A DNA stretch of 26,963 bases, taken from IMG/VR virus record IMGVR_UViG_3300030328_001922, positions 1 to 26,963 of that record. One strand, given 5' to 3'. The stretch is from a virus. Within the stretch, counting starts at the first letter, position 1. Each line of letters opens with the position of its first letter. The position numbers and the translations under genes were made by a program. The notes beneath the pieces are model-generated. The model made no database searches, was not told the DNA's origin, and saw only the letters and a list, made by a program, of their open reading frames with translations. Positions 5,609 to 15,100 of the stretch are shown here, in pieces.

Positions 5609-5840
5609 TCCGGTGTAACCTCCGTTTTATAAGTTCCGGGTTAACTGTAGGTATTACTTTAGCAAGTTTATCTAAAGGATTACCATCATATTGAACTCCA
5701 CTTATATCATTAGTTTTAAGCCAATCACAGGCTGCTTTAAGATCTTGAGTTGTAGCTGTGCCACTCTTAACCCTTTGAAGGAATTCAGTAGTGACAAGGT
5801 TATGCAGTTCATTAAACTGCTCTTCTGTGGCTTTAGCCAT
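5595..5840 (-). CDS. terS: Terminase small subunit (T7 gp18-like DNA maturase A)
   Basis: An 81-aa helical protein with the pattern seen in short small terminases: FNELHNLVTTEFLQRVKSG, then ATTQDLKAACDWLKTNDI, then a loop YDGNPLDKL. The subunit recognises phage DNA and regulates the large subunit. Size is near T7 gp18 (89 aa) and the gene is in the gp18 position, after the lysis-region genes and upstream of terL, though here two extra genes separate the pair. It starts two bases upstream of the previous stop boundary (directly abutting at 5841). Identification rests on the small terminase-like pattern and synteny. Confidence 0.8.
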   Translation of the reverse strand: MAKATEEQFNELHNLVTTEFLQRVKSGTATTQDLKAACDWLKTNDISGVQYDGNPLDKLAKVIPTVNPELIKRRLHRNVNV

Positions 5841-6011
5841 TTAACTAAATAGTTTTTCTTTTACAATTTTAAGTGCCTGATCGTCCAATTTGTTATCAGT
5901 TCTAGCAACATAAGCTTCTAATAGGTCTACTACGAGCTTCTTCACTGAATCTGACTTCAAGAAGGCGAATAGGATGGGCTTGATTAATACGATCATTGTT
6001 TTAAAGGACAT
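5841..6011 (-). CDS. Small hydrophobic protein, 56 aa
   Basis: One hydrophobic stretch (IVLIKPILFAFL) near the N-terminus, then an amphipathic, charged C-terminal half ending IVKEKLFS. It looks like a conserved small cyanophage protein of unknown role. Its site next to holin and exported-protein genes makes a lysis link possible. Start is uncertain: ATG at 6011 is used here; an ATG at 5996 forms an ATGA overlap with the upstream stop (51 aa), and a TTG at 6032 would add 7 residues. None has a good ribosome site. Confidence 0.65.
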   Translation of the reverse strand: MSFKTMIVLIKPILFAFLKSDSVKKLVVDLLEAYVARTDNKLDDQALKIVKEKLFS

Positions 6012-6907
6012 GTGGTTTGCGGTTTTTGCCAAGGTTTATACCAAGGCTTGGGTGGTGTTTTGCACTTTACTATCTTTTCTTGTGCTTTTTTCCATGCAGC
6101 TATAGGTATAACATCACTACACATATGATATACCCGTGATCCGGGTAATAACATGAAACCTTTTTGCTGTAATTCAGCACAATTCTTGACACGAACTAAT
6201 TCATAGTCAAGTTTCATCTTATCATGTTGTTGTTTTGCTATACCTCTACATCTATCTAGACCTTCTCTATCTAAAGGAACCATAAAATTTAATTGCATAC
6301 CCCAGTTTTCAGCTACAGTATAACTCTGTTGAGCCATAGTATCATCAAAAGGAGATGTATGATTACCCATATAGAAGGGAGAAAAGGTCATAGTTGCACC
6401 ATTACAGCTTATGTTTGGTCCATAATGCTGTCTGGAGGGTGCTCCATTGTTTTGAAATTGTACAGCTTGGTTTGTAACGTTCCCAGTAGCAGCTGCCACA
6501 GGATTAGATACATTTTTGTCTCCTTCCTCCGCATGTACTGGAGCTATTGAGAGAAGACTGATAAGGATACCGTAGTAGAAGTAGTATCGATTTCGCGATC
6601 TATTTCTGTTATTTCTAGTACCTGACTGGCTGCTCTTGTTACTATTTCTAGTGTAAAGTCCGAACCAGCTGTTGTCATGTTGAATACCGAATCTGAATCC
6701 GCTATACCACCTGACGATGTTGAGGTATGGGTTATATTGTCTCCAGACCATTTGTTTAACGCGGACCCATAAGTTGTGATGGTTATTTCCTCCACTATTT
6801 CTTGGGTCGTTGTCGTTGTTGAATTCATCGACCCTTGGGTAAACTGTGGGGTCACTAATTCTGCTCTTGCTACCGAGGGTGATGCGAGTAGGAAGAGTAA
6901 AAGCCAT
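5993..6907 (-). CDS. Cysteine-containing exported protein, overprinted on the preceding gene
   Basis: The C-terminal ~180 residues look like a real exported domain: a membrane or signal segment YYGILISLLSIAPVHA (111-126) with an AxA-type cleavage site before EEGDK, then six cysteines and motifs such as NPVAAATGNVTNQAVQFQNN, MTFSPFYMGN and YHMCSDV. I recognise this as a cyanophage family of unknown function. The first ~107 residues are Asn/Arg-rich and lie out of frame over the 123-aa gene. No ATG, GTG or TTG exists in frame between 6907 and the hydrophobic segment. So either the whole 304-aa frame is translated from the ATG at 6907, eight bases inside the preceding gene, or a rare start or frameshift is used. 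No classical slippery heptamer was seen. Confidence 0.65.
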   Translation of the reverse strand: MAFTLPTRITLGSKSRISDPTVYPRVDEFNNDNDPRNSGGNNHHNLWVRVKQMVWRQYNPYLNIVRWYSGFRFGIQHDNSWFGLYTRNSNKSSQSGTRNNRNRSRNRYYFYYGILISLLSIAPVHAEEGDKNVSNPVAAATGNVTNQAVQFQNNGAPSRQHYGPNISCNGATMTFSPFYMGNHTSPFDDTMAQQSYTVAENWGMQLNFMVPLDREGLDRCRGIAKQQHDKMKLDYELVRVKNCAELQQKGFMLLPGSRVYHMCSDVIPIAAWKKAQEKIVKCKTPPKPWYKPWQKPQTTCPLKQ

Positions 6908-6915
6908 TTCTTCAT
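6544..6915 (-). CDS. Small secreted protein, 123 aa
   Basis: Starts with a textbook signal peptide, MKKWLLLFLLASPSVARA, with predicted cleavage before ELVTPQ. The mature part is Thr/Ser-rich with beta-type alternation and no cysteine, ending TTSTTVSLSVFSQ. I chose the ATG at 6915: it forms an ATGA overlap with the stop of the holin candidate and has AAGGA just upstream, while the longer frame from 6942 would bury the signal. The family is familiar from cyanophages but its function is unknown. The downstream gene overlaps it for 364 bases in another frame. Confidence 0.75.
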   Translation of the reverse strand: MKKWLLLFLLASPSVARAELVTPQFTQGSMNSTTTTTQEIVEEITITTYGSALNKWSGDNITHTSTSSGGIADSDSVFNMTTAGSDFTLEIVTRAASQVLEITEIDREIDTTSTTVSLSVFSQ

Positions 6916-7223
6916 TCTTCCTTTTTCTTTAACATAGGACAATTTACAGGTGTATTACCTTTACCATTCTTATTACCAGTGGTCAAGCCAAAAGTAGCGA
7001 GTGCTCCCGTAAATACCGAAGCAACGAACGTGATATCTGAGTTACCAGATTTCTTAACTACTGGAATATCAATGTAATTCAATGTTATTATGAACCCGCT
7101 CCAGACAACTACGCCAAGTCTGACGAATGTTCCAAGGATCTGGATTTGGTGTTCTTGATCCTCAGCAGCATCTTTCAGCTTTCCGAGGAGTCCTTTCTTT
7201 TTTTCTTCCGGTTTTCCTTCCAT
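6912..7223 (-). CDS. Holin candidate, 103-aa two-helix membrane protein
   Basis: Charged N-terminus (GKPEEKKKGLLGKLKDAAED), membrane segment one at about 30-52, a short linker with two lysines, membrane segment two at about 63-82, and a charged tail ending LKKKEE. Two spans with a lysine-rich tail is the class II holin layout. The gene follows the tail-fibre group at the T7 gene 17.5 (holin) position. The family looks widespread in cyanophages; the lysis role is inferred from topology and position. It overlaps the previous gene by 49 bases and couples to the next through ATGA. Confidence 0.7.
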   Translation of the reverse strand: MEGKPEEKKKGLLGKLKDAAEDQEHQIQILGTFVRLGVVVWSGFIITLNYIDIPVVKKSGNSDITFVASVFTGALATFGLTTGNKNGKGNTPVNCPMLKKKEE

Positions 7224-7576
7224 TTGTTAACTTTAGCTTGTAGTTGTTTTTGAACTTTCTTTTTAATAGGTTCAAATAAGGATTGAGTAACAGAAGTCGT
7301 AGCTACTGCCACTACAGCTGTTGTTACAGCCGTCACCACTACCGCTGTTTCCGGTATTGGCATCTGTATATCTATTACAGGTATCTTTAAAGTAGGTGGT
7401 TCTACTTGTTCCTCTTTTGTCTCCTCCTTCTGAACGTCCTCAGGCGGCTCTAAATCAGCTGGAGGTACGATCATAGGCTTATAGGCTGGAACGTCCGCTG
7501 TAGGCTGTCTGAGGTACATCTGAGGGATGTCTAGAGCTTTGGGTAGGGTAGGTGTTGGAAGGCGGATAGGATCCAT
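7175..7576 (-). CDS. Proline-rich single-pass membrane protein, 133 aa
   Basis: The first 75 residues are proline- and glutamate-rich and probably extended (PLPTPTLPKAL-like start, later VPPADLEPPEDVQ). A hydrophobic Val/Ala/Thr segment (78-96) then crosses the membrane, and the tail is strongly basic (KKKVQKQLQAKVNKWK, RKKKRK). With a positive C-terminus inside, the proline-rich arm would face the periplasm, as an envelope-spanning strut might. Spanin-like function is conceivable but no lipobox or coiled coil is present. It begins at a TAATG junction with the chaperone-like gene. Confidence 0.7.
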   Translation of the reverse strand: MDPIRLPTPTLPKALDIPQMYLRQPTADVPAYKPMIVPPADLEPPEDVQKEETKEEQVEPPTLKIPVIDIQMPIPETAVVVTAVTTAVVAVATTSVTQSLFEPIKKKVQKQLQAKVNKWKENRKKKRKDSSES

Positions 7577-8064
7577 TAGTCTATAGTTGGACCATAAGGA
7601 TCACTCGGCCAGAGTGTTATACCACCTGTTCGGTTCCCAGAACTATCAAAAGTACCATCAATTAATGTTTTTAATGCAGCTATATCTGAACAGTTATTTA
7701 TTTCTGTTTCACGTGTATTGCATGTAGTTCTTATGTTATCTCTATAAGTAACAACTTGCGAATCTATTGCAGTACCCTTCTCAGATTTACGTGTTACTTG
7801 CCAATCATAGGTTGCTAATAATGTATTTGCTGTTTCTTTACTTAAATTGATCCAATAAGTTTTTGTTTTTGCTAAATCTTTAGCTGTAGAAGCATTCCAA
7901 TAAAACCTTTGGTCATATGTAGCTTCATCTGCAACCTCTGTTATACCGATTGCATTTTTCTCAGACAACGAAGTTAGTCGTAACCAATTCGCTGGGTAAT
8001 TTACACCATTTGATGTAAAAGGTACATCAACTGGCAATGTGTTTCCATTTAGTTTAAATGCCAT
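7576..8064 (-). CDS. Tail-fibre assembly chaperone-like protein, 162 aa
   Basis: Begins AFKLNGNTLPVDVPFTSNG, a pattern common at the start of phage proteins encoded next to fibre genes. The second half contains YDWQVTRKSEKGTAID, VVTYRDNIRTTCNTRETEI and DIAALKTLI, resembling the C-terminal helical region of fibre-assembly chaperones (DUF4376-like). It ends LWPSDPYGPTID. It follows two fibre or surface proteins, with a ribosome site GAGGT five bases before the ATG, so a role in folding or attaching them is likely. It could instead be a small virion part. Confidence 0.65.
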   Translation of the reverse strand: MAFKLNGNTLPVDVPFTSNGVNYPANWLRLTSLSEKNAIGITEVADEATYDQRFYWNASTAKDLAKTKTYWINLSKETANTLLATYDWQVTRKSEKGTAIDSQVVTYRDNIRTTCNTRETEINNCSDIAALKTLIDGTFDSSGNRTGGITLWPSDPYGPTID

Positions 8065-8066
8065 TT

Positions 8067-10400
8067 TTACCTCGCATTAGCATATTTAAAAGGTCGTTCG
8101 GCAAATGCCATATATATAAAATTCGATCCACTTTCGTTTGCACTAGCATCAGTGCCTCTTAATTTGAATCCATTAGAATATAAATCAACTGCCCAACCAT
8201 CTAAAGCTTCTTCTGCATTAGTTGCGTTAGATAATAAAGCTGTTCTAGTAGGATTATATCCCTCAACTTTATTATGCCATATAATCCAATGACCACCACT
8301 TTTTACCATAACAAAAGCTGGTTTAAATCCGGTGAACACGAAAGGTCCATCGGCAGCTCCATTTCCTGTATAATTTCCAAATTTAGAAAACCCTTCAACT
8401 CCAGACCAACCCCACCAATAGATTGTTGTTGAACTAGCATTTACAGCACCATCACTATAGAGAGTAAATAAAGTACTAGTTGGTAATGTGTTATTCCACA
8501 TAAACGCACCACTAGTAGATTTTCCTCCTGATCCTTGCCATTCGTAGTAATCGTCTTCTGGTGAACTAGAAGTTTTATGATGGTAAACAATCCAGTTATC
8601 AGAAGTACGTTTAATGATCATCCACTGTGGGACAGCATTTAATCCATGCTCAACTGTAGCTCCAGCCGTAGCATTTCCTGTATAACTTAGATTTGAAAAA
8701 CCTGCTGTTGTATTTGCTCTTACTGATGAATTTATTGTTCCAGCTGTTTCAGCAACTGCAGCACTTCCTCCATTCCAACAAAATGCAACATAGGTGTGAG
8801 TATTAGTATTAGAAGAGTCATTAGCTCCTACACTAAAACCATTAGCCGTAAAAGCTGTTAAACCATCACTAAGGGTATCATCATCTGCTGTACTATTAGG
8901 AATATATCTCAAAGTAGCTCCTCTCATTGCATCATATAAACAATGATTTTCAGCTGCATTACGTTCCTTTATCCAGACCAATTCAGGTTGAAACGAGAGC
9001 GTAGAGAAAGTTTGAGTACTACCATTTCCAGTATAAGTTACTATATCAAAATGATCTGAAGGTTTTGTAATAGTTGGATCAGGTAAGTTAGATGTATTTA
9101 TCTTATTAAATCCTGTTGGTGGTGTATGTGCAAAATCCATATTAGCACCAAAGTTCATTGTATAATCTTCATTATCATACAAAGCAACGCAAGGACTAAC
9201 TGGATTTGTTATTGCAGTTGATCCGGCATTTGCTCCTGTTGCTGGATTACCTGAATCAAACCATGTTCCTGATTTACCAGCCCAGAATTTACCAGCATCC
9301 ATATCAACAGCGAACATCATTACATCACCGTCAGAGATAGCTGATCCATAGGAAGAAGTACTACCACTTATTCGTTTATGTCCATTTGTAGATCTGATTG
9401 TACAACTATTAGCATTATCTCCACCTCTCGTAGTTAGTGGATCTGTTTGATCTGATACACCAACAAAACCGTTTCCAGTGTCAGTACAAACAACTTCCCA
9501 ATACCATTTTCCTGATGTTAAGAAAAAAGTAGACTTAACTAATTTGAAACCAGAAGAAACGTTAGTAACTAAGTTACCATCAGACAAAGTGACTGAACCG
9601 TTATCATTAGGATTTAATGTACACCAATTGTTGCTAGGTGTATCTTCAAAAGAGTCATTACCTGCACCTGCTGAAACTGAGAAGTTTTGAGGAGTAAAGT
9701 TATTACCGTTCCCAGAAGAATCTTTGCCTAAGGTTGATGCTGTAACGCCTGAATTGTCTGAGAAATTTAGATAGAATCCATTCGTTCCATAACTTCCAGT
9801 ATATTTTTTAGGTTTCCATTGGCCTGTATCTGTATCTGTTTCACCAAAATTACTGGCATCTATTTGCTGCCCATCAATAAGATGTACCTCTGCCATATAA
9901 CCACCGAAGCCATCAGAGCCATCACCTCCAACATGGTGGTCACCTGCGGCATTCATAGCAATAGTTAAACCACTAAGATTAGCGTTTGTATCAAAAGCTG
10001 TTTCTCTGACTCCATTAATCCAAATTTGATGCCGATCATTTGCTGTTCCGTTATCTGTATTAGTATTGCATAGGATATGGTACCAAGCATTAGTATCCCT
10101 AAATTTTCTTGTTGTTACTAATAAACTAGTATCTCTACACATTAATTCCAAACGATCACTAGCATCAAAATTAATTCGGTCAGTAACTGTAGTATCTGTT
10201 CTCATTAAGTATTGACTATTAACACCTAACATTGATCTCTTTACCCAACAACTAAAAGTAAAAACCTTTGTATTACCTGCTCCACTAGGAGTCCATTCAA
10301 ATCGAGAATCGTCAGTATTATTATTCAACCTAACTGATCTATTTATTTCATAGGTACTTGCAATTCCAGATGCACCTAGTCGTGTTAAAGTATCGAACAT
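8067..10400 (-). CDS. Multi-domain virion surface protein: LamG-like, SPRY-like, three C-terminal repeats
   Basis: Presumed distal fibre or receptor-binding component, 777 aa. Residues 45-215 form a LamG/concanavalin-like jelly roll (FTFSCWVKR, WYHILCNTNTDNG, HQIWINGV, GYMAEVHLIDGQ). Residues 290-420 are SPRY-like (SGKWYWEVVC, GFVGVSDQ, GDVMMFAVDMDAGKFWAGK). Residues 452-770 hold three diverged copies of a module with YTGNG near the start, a Pro-aromatic-hydrophobic core (QPELVWIKER, VPQWMIIKRT, KPAFVMVKSG) and an aromatic close. It starts directly after the T7-type fibre stop. Such carbohydrate-binding folds suggest contact with host surface glycans; no catalytic motif is evident. Confidence 0.82.
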   Translation of the reverse strand: MFDTLTRLGASGIASTYEINRSVRLNNNTDDSRFEWTPSGAGNTKVFTFSCWVKRSMLGVNSQYLMRTDTTVTDRINFDASDRLELMCRDTSLLVTTRKFRDTNAWYHILCNTNTDNGTANDRHQIWINGVRETAFDTNANLSGLTIAMNAAGDHHVGGDGSDGFGGYMAEVHLIDGQQIDASNFGETDTDTGQWKPKKYTGSYGTNGFYLNFSDNSGVTASTLGKDSSGNGNNFTPQNFSVSAGAGNDSFEDTPSNNWCTLNPNDNGSVTLSDGNLVTNVSSGFKLVKSTFFLTSGKWYWEVVCTDTGNGFVGVSDQTDPLTTRGGDNANSCTIRSTNGHKRISGSTSSYGSAISDGDVMMFAVDMDAGKFWAGKSGTWFDSGNPATGANAGSTAITNPVSPCVALYDNEDYTMNFGANMDFAHTPPTGFNKINTSNLPDPTITKPSDHFDIVTYTGNGSTQTFSTLSFQPELVWIKERNAAENHCLYDAMRGATLRYIPNSTADDDTLSDGLTAFTANGFSVGANDSSNTNTHTYVAFCWNGGSAAVAETAGTINSSVRANTTAGFSNLSYTGNATAGATVEHGLNAVPQWMIIKRTSDNWIVYHHKTSSSPEDDYYEWQGSGGKSTSGAFMWNNTLPTSTLFTLYSDGAVNASSTTIYWWGWSGVEGFSKFGNYTGNGAADGPFVFTGFKPAFVMVKSGGHWIIWHNKVEGYNPTRTALLSNATNAEEALDGWAVDLYSNGFKLRGTDASANESGSNFIYMAFAERPFKYANAR

Positions 10401-10401
10401 G

Positions 10402-12108
10402 TTACTTCACATCCAAACTAGCCACACATTGTATAGTATCAGCTGCGGTTACCACATAATCTATACGATCTACAGCTGAGGCTGTAGTTGTTAGTGTAGG
10501 TGCTGTGCCTCCAACCCATTTAAATTGACTTTGCCATGCACAAGTCCTTGAACCAGTACCATCTTGTGTGATTATAATAGATCCACTTTGTCCAATGGAT
10601 TCAGTTGTAGGGTTCTGTACTGTAACATTACCAGTAAGTGTCATGGTAATATAGTTAGCAACAGTAAAGTCAAATGTAGGGTTACTGTTGACATTACCTA
10701 AAGCATTTTGAACAGCTTCGGAATGTCCAAATAACTTAACTCCAGCTGATTTTGTAGCAAATTCTTTAGTATTATCATAATAAAGATCTACACTACCATC
10801 AGCAGTAAAGACAGCACAAGTTTCATCAGCAGCTTGTTTTTTAATTTCAACAGCACTACCTCTAATTCTTAATGCTCCTGTACCTGCATCATCAATATAA
10901 GAGTTTGATGCATCATGGTATATACTTAAATCATTACTAGCACCGAAATTTGCTTTAACATTATCTGAAAATTCTAAAGCATCATCAGATTCATCCCATG
11001 TAATATCTTTTCCAGTATTAGTACCATTATCCAGTACTACATCTCCAGCAACAGTAAGCCCAGTTAATGTACCAAGTGCTGTTACATTACTTTGAGTAGC
11101 ACCTGTAACGGTTGCAGCAGTACCTGATGCATTACCAGTTACGTTACCTGTTAGATTACCTGTAAATGCCGTAGCAGTTACAGTACCTGTACTAGGATTA
11201 TAATGGAAGTCTCCATCAGATTCTAATCCAACATTACCTGTAGCAGAAGCATCTTCTATAAAAGGAACTAAATTATTTTCATTAGTACTTTCATTATCTG
11301 CAACACTTACATGAGCCGCATTAGTTGCGTTAGTTACAGTAACTCCAGCAATAACTGTATTAAGTGCAGTACCACCAACTGTAATAGCGTCAGCTTCTAA
11401 TGTACCATCAAAGTCTCCATCTACAGCATCTATATTCCCTACAAATTCTGTAGAAGTCAATTTACCTGTACTTGGATTATAACTAAGTCCTGTATCTGAT
11501 TCTAACCCTTGGTCTCCTGTAGCTCCATCTACAAAGACTGGATATACAGTTTCATTATTAGAATTATTAGCAGTTATATTCATTACGGCTTGAGAAGATG
11601 GTGCTACCCATTTCATGCCACCGCCTGTAGTTGAATCAGCTGTTAGTATGTATGTATCAGTTGGAGCATTATCAATATCTAATTTTACTTCTTTAATTGT
11701 ATCGTCATCTATATCTGAGTTTGTAACATTACCAGCTGAATCTAATTCCATCAGTTTCCGTAGAACCTGAGTTTGATTAGCATTTAAATCGCTAGCTGTT
11801 ACTGATGATCCCGCACTATAAGTAGACCTTGCGGTAGGACTACCCATATCTGTATTGGGATATATTTCTACAGAACCACTGGATAAATCAGCTCCACCAA
11901 TATGTATGGTTTTAGCTGATGTATCTACAGAGTATTCTCTAGGTGAGGCGGATTCATTTATTGTTGAAGAGGTATACGTTAATACAGTATTATCAAGCTC
12001 TACTTTGACTTCAGAACCTTTGAATACATCGAAACTACCCGAGTAGCTAAATGTATTAGCTGTCCCTGTATTAGCGGAATATGCTCTTGTTACTTTTGTG
12101 TGTGCCAT
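10402..12108 (-). CDS. Tail fibre protein (T7 gp17-like)
   Basis: Residues 1-130 match the N-terminal domain that anchors T7-type fibres to the tail (YSANTGTANTFSYSGSFDVF, GSEVKVELDNTVLTY, YSAGSSVTASDLNANQTQVLR). The centre is low-complexity beta repeat rich in Gly, Thr and Asn (TGNLTGNVTGNASGTAATV), typical of marine phage fibres. The C-terminus is a beta-rich domain (FKWVGGTAPTLTTTASAVDRIDYVV). Length 568 aa is near T7 gp17 (553 aa). The gene follows gp16 after a 14-base gap, as in T7. Confidence 0.9.
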   Translation of the reverse strand: MAHTKVTRAYSANTGTANTFSYSGSFDVFKGSEVKVELDNTVLTYTSSTINESASPREYSVDTSAKTIHIGGADLSSGSVEIYPNTDMGSPTARSTYSAGSSVTASDLNANQTQVLRKLMELDSAGNVTNSDIDDDTIKEVKLDIDNAPTDTYILTADSTTGGGMKWVAPSSQAVMNITANNSNNETVYPVFVDGATGDQGLESDTGLSYNPSTGKLTSTEFVGNIDAVDGDFDGTLEADAITVGGTALNTVIAGVTVTNATNAAHVSVADNESTNENNLVPFIEDASATGNVGLESDGDFHYNPSTGTVTATAFTGNLTGNVTGNASGTAATVTGATQSNVTALGTLTGLTVAGDVVLDNGTNTGKDITWDESDDALEFSDNVKANFGASNDLSIYHDASNSYIDDAGTGALRIRGSAVEIKKQAADETCAVFTADGSVDLYYDNTKEFATKSAGVKLFGHSEAVQNALGNVNSNPTFDFTVANYITMTLTGNVTVQNPTTESIGQSGSIIITQDGTGSRTCAWQSQFKWVGGTAPTLTTTASAVDRIDYVVTAADTIQCVASLDVK

Positions 12109-12122
12109 TTAGTTACTAAGGG

Positions 12123-15100
12123 TTATCTATATAATTTAAAAAGAGGACTTGTGGTTAAGTTACTTCTTTCATTAGCGTTTCTTAATTCATCTTGTTTCAG
12201 AATTAATTCTTTAATTTTAGGATCATCTTGTATAGAAAGGAAAGCATTTTTTTTAGCTTGTCTAAATAATTTATTAATAACTGTATTATGAAAATAAGCT
12301 TTATTTGGATTTAAACCAGACTTACCCGGATTTGTACTATCGTTTTCCATTTGTGCTACAGAGTCTCTTATTGATTTAAGTCTAGAGATATAATTTAAGG
12401 CTTCCTCTAAATTTTTAAAGCTTCTATTATTAAAAGAAACAGGTGCATTACCTATAGCATTTTGGAATTTAGATCTAGCATATGCATCATCTCTAAAACT
12501 ATAACCATTATAAGATCTGGTAGATAAATTTAAATCAAAATTACTATTCTTTAATAATTCTCTACCCGGTGAATTTGATTTAAAATTTAATTGTACAGGT
12601 GAAATCATATTAAATCCACGTTGGAAAAAATTCCAATTTTTAATCGGATCACCATTTAGAATATCATATTTAATCGGTAACGGATCTGTGAATGGGTTTG
12701 GCTTTGCAAAACCTTCAGCCCATTGATTTCTATTTCGTATTGTGGACCATATATCAGAATCTAATTCTTTCATATATGGATTAATGAATTGACCTATATC
12801 ACTACGTAAGGTTGCTAAAGGTGCTGTGTTATTCATTACTGAACCTATACCTTTATACCATGATCGAGGGTTTTGAAATGTAACCATTTCGATTAAATCA
12901 TGTAAACCAGCTAAATAAGTTTTACTTGTTACACCTCGACCAATAACAAAAGCTACGGCTTGTATTCGATCTTCAGCCCACTCTGGACCCATTAATTCCA
13001 TATTATCTCCTATATCAGCTATAGCAGAAAACAATAAATTATAAGGCTCTAGAGCACTATAATCAATAGACAAATCTCCGAAACTAATAGTATTTGGTTT
13101 CCATTCTTGACTTGTTATCCATGCATTTCTAAGGGTTCTATCTGCGGGTCCATTACCTGTCAATTCTCCTGACATATATTTTTGGATCATTATCATTGTA
13201 ACAGTAGAACCAACAGCTTGTCTACCAGTAAATAATGATCTAGCTATAGCTAATGTCTCATGGTCTTCTATACCATACTTATGTAACTCAGTAAAATCAT
13301 CACCTGTATGTCTTAAAATAGCCCGACTTTCATCCATTAACGCACCAATACCGGGTAGATTTTTGGTTGATAGTTTTATACCATTTATACCTGTTCTAGC
13401 AAATAAATAAAATGGTTTTGCTTGAGGTACAAGTTTAAATAAATTATCAAAAGCCTCTCCTAATTTACCTATATCTTCAGTTAATGTGATTTCTTCAAAT
13501 TGCTTTCTAAGCCAACTATCTCTTGTAAGTTGGATATTACCTTCTTTATCTAATAATTTATTAAAATAGTTATCTTCAATTTTCTTTAGTACTTGCTCGT
13601 TTAATTGGGCATTTTCTCCAGTTTCTCCTAAAACTTCAAGAACAGCTTTTTCTTTTGCTCTAGCTCTAGCCAATAACCATCTAGCAGTATCATCTATTGA
13701 TGCTAATACCCTTGTATTATAATTAGTCCAACGACCATTATTAACATTATTAACTATATTACTTACCCGTGCTGCAGCTTGTAACCCTTCACTACCACGT
13801 GTTTCTGCTGCTGCTATAAGCATTTCAAATTCACCTTTACTTGGTGCATTAGGACGCTTCCCTTTAAAACGAGTTTTTATATCATTAATATCTGCTGACC
13901 AGTTAGACTCCATACTTTTCCAAAAAATATTCCAAGATTCTGGTATCAATTCTAATGATCCTTTTAATTTAGCAACAGAAGCTCGTCTATTTATAGTATT
14001 TCCAGTAAACGGTTCGGTCAATATAGCTCCGACTGCTTGGTTGAAATTATTTAAATATAAATTAGCTCCAGTTCCTAATAAAGCTCTTAAAGGAGTTTTA
14101 GGTCCACTAAGAACACTATTAATATACATTTCTTGTATTTCATTTATTAAAATACTATCTCCTATTTTATCATTAAATTGACCACCTATTAGCTTTGCTT
14201 GCAGCCATTTATCAAAATCAGTCCAATTATGTATATCATCAGATGCTCTAAATAAGTCTAATAATGCTTTCGCAACTTCAGGTGTATTACGTTTTTTTAA
14301 GATGCTCATCATCATTTCAACACCTTGTTTGGTATTTGCATGTAGACCTTTAGTGGATTCGTCTACACGTTTTTGTATAGCATCTAGTACTTCTCTTGTG
14401 ATTGGGAATCCCTGTTTTTTAGCTGCTGCTAATTCTTTAAGAATCAATCGAGAACGTTTAACATTTGTTAAACCTACAACAAGATTATCTGCTAGACCTT
14501 TCATCGGTCCATTGACACTAAAAATATTTACGTTTTGGTGTAATTCAGTAGCAGCTATTGCTCTATCTCTTAATTCACTTAAAAGTGATTGATTAACAAG
14601 ATCTGGAGCAACTATATTTTTTACAAACCAATGTTGGATACTATTAGGATTTTTTGCTGTTTTAACAGTCATTTTCCTTTTTAGAAAATCTCTACCCCAA
14701 AAATCCTTTCGTGATAAATCTCCTGATAATCTACCAGTTACATCTTGCTGCCTATCTAAAACATGACCATAAAGCTTATCTAAATCAAGCTCATTATTTG
14801 TTAAGGATTTTAAATAAGTTAAATATCTAGGATCTGAATTTATATCACTAACAATTTTTTCATAGTCAAAATCAGATATACCTTCTTTACTTAGTCTTTC
14901 AGTCTCTAATGGATTATATATATTACCTGCAGATCCTCTAGTACCGAAATTACCATTCTCTGATATTTGGTTTGATCTATTCAGAATTTCAACTGGTGTA
15001 TCCTTTGGTAAAACTACTCCCTGTCCTTTTGTCTTTAATTCTTGAGGGAGAGTATAACCATCAAATAAATTTAATTGAACACTCTTATTTTCTAGAATTT

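Noticed and set aside
13184-13199. ATCATTATCATTG resembling a Fur-box half
   Set aside because: It is a direct hexamer repeat inside the gp16-like coding sequence without dyad symmetry.
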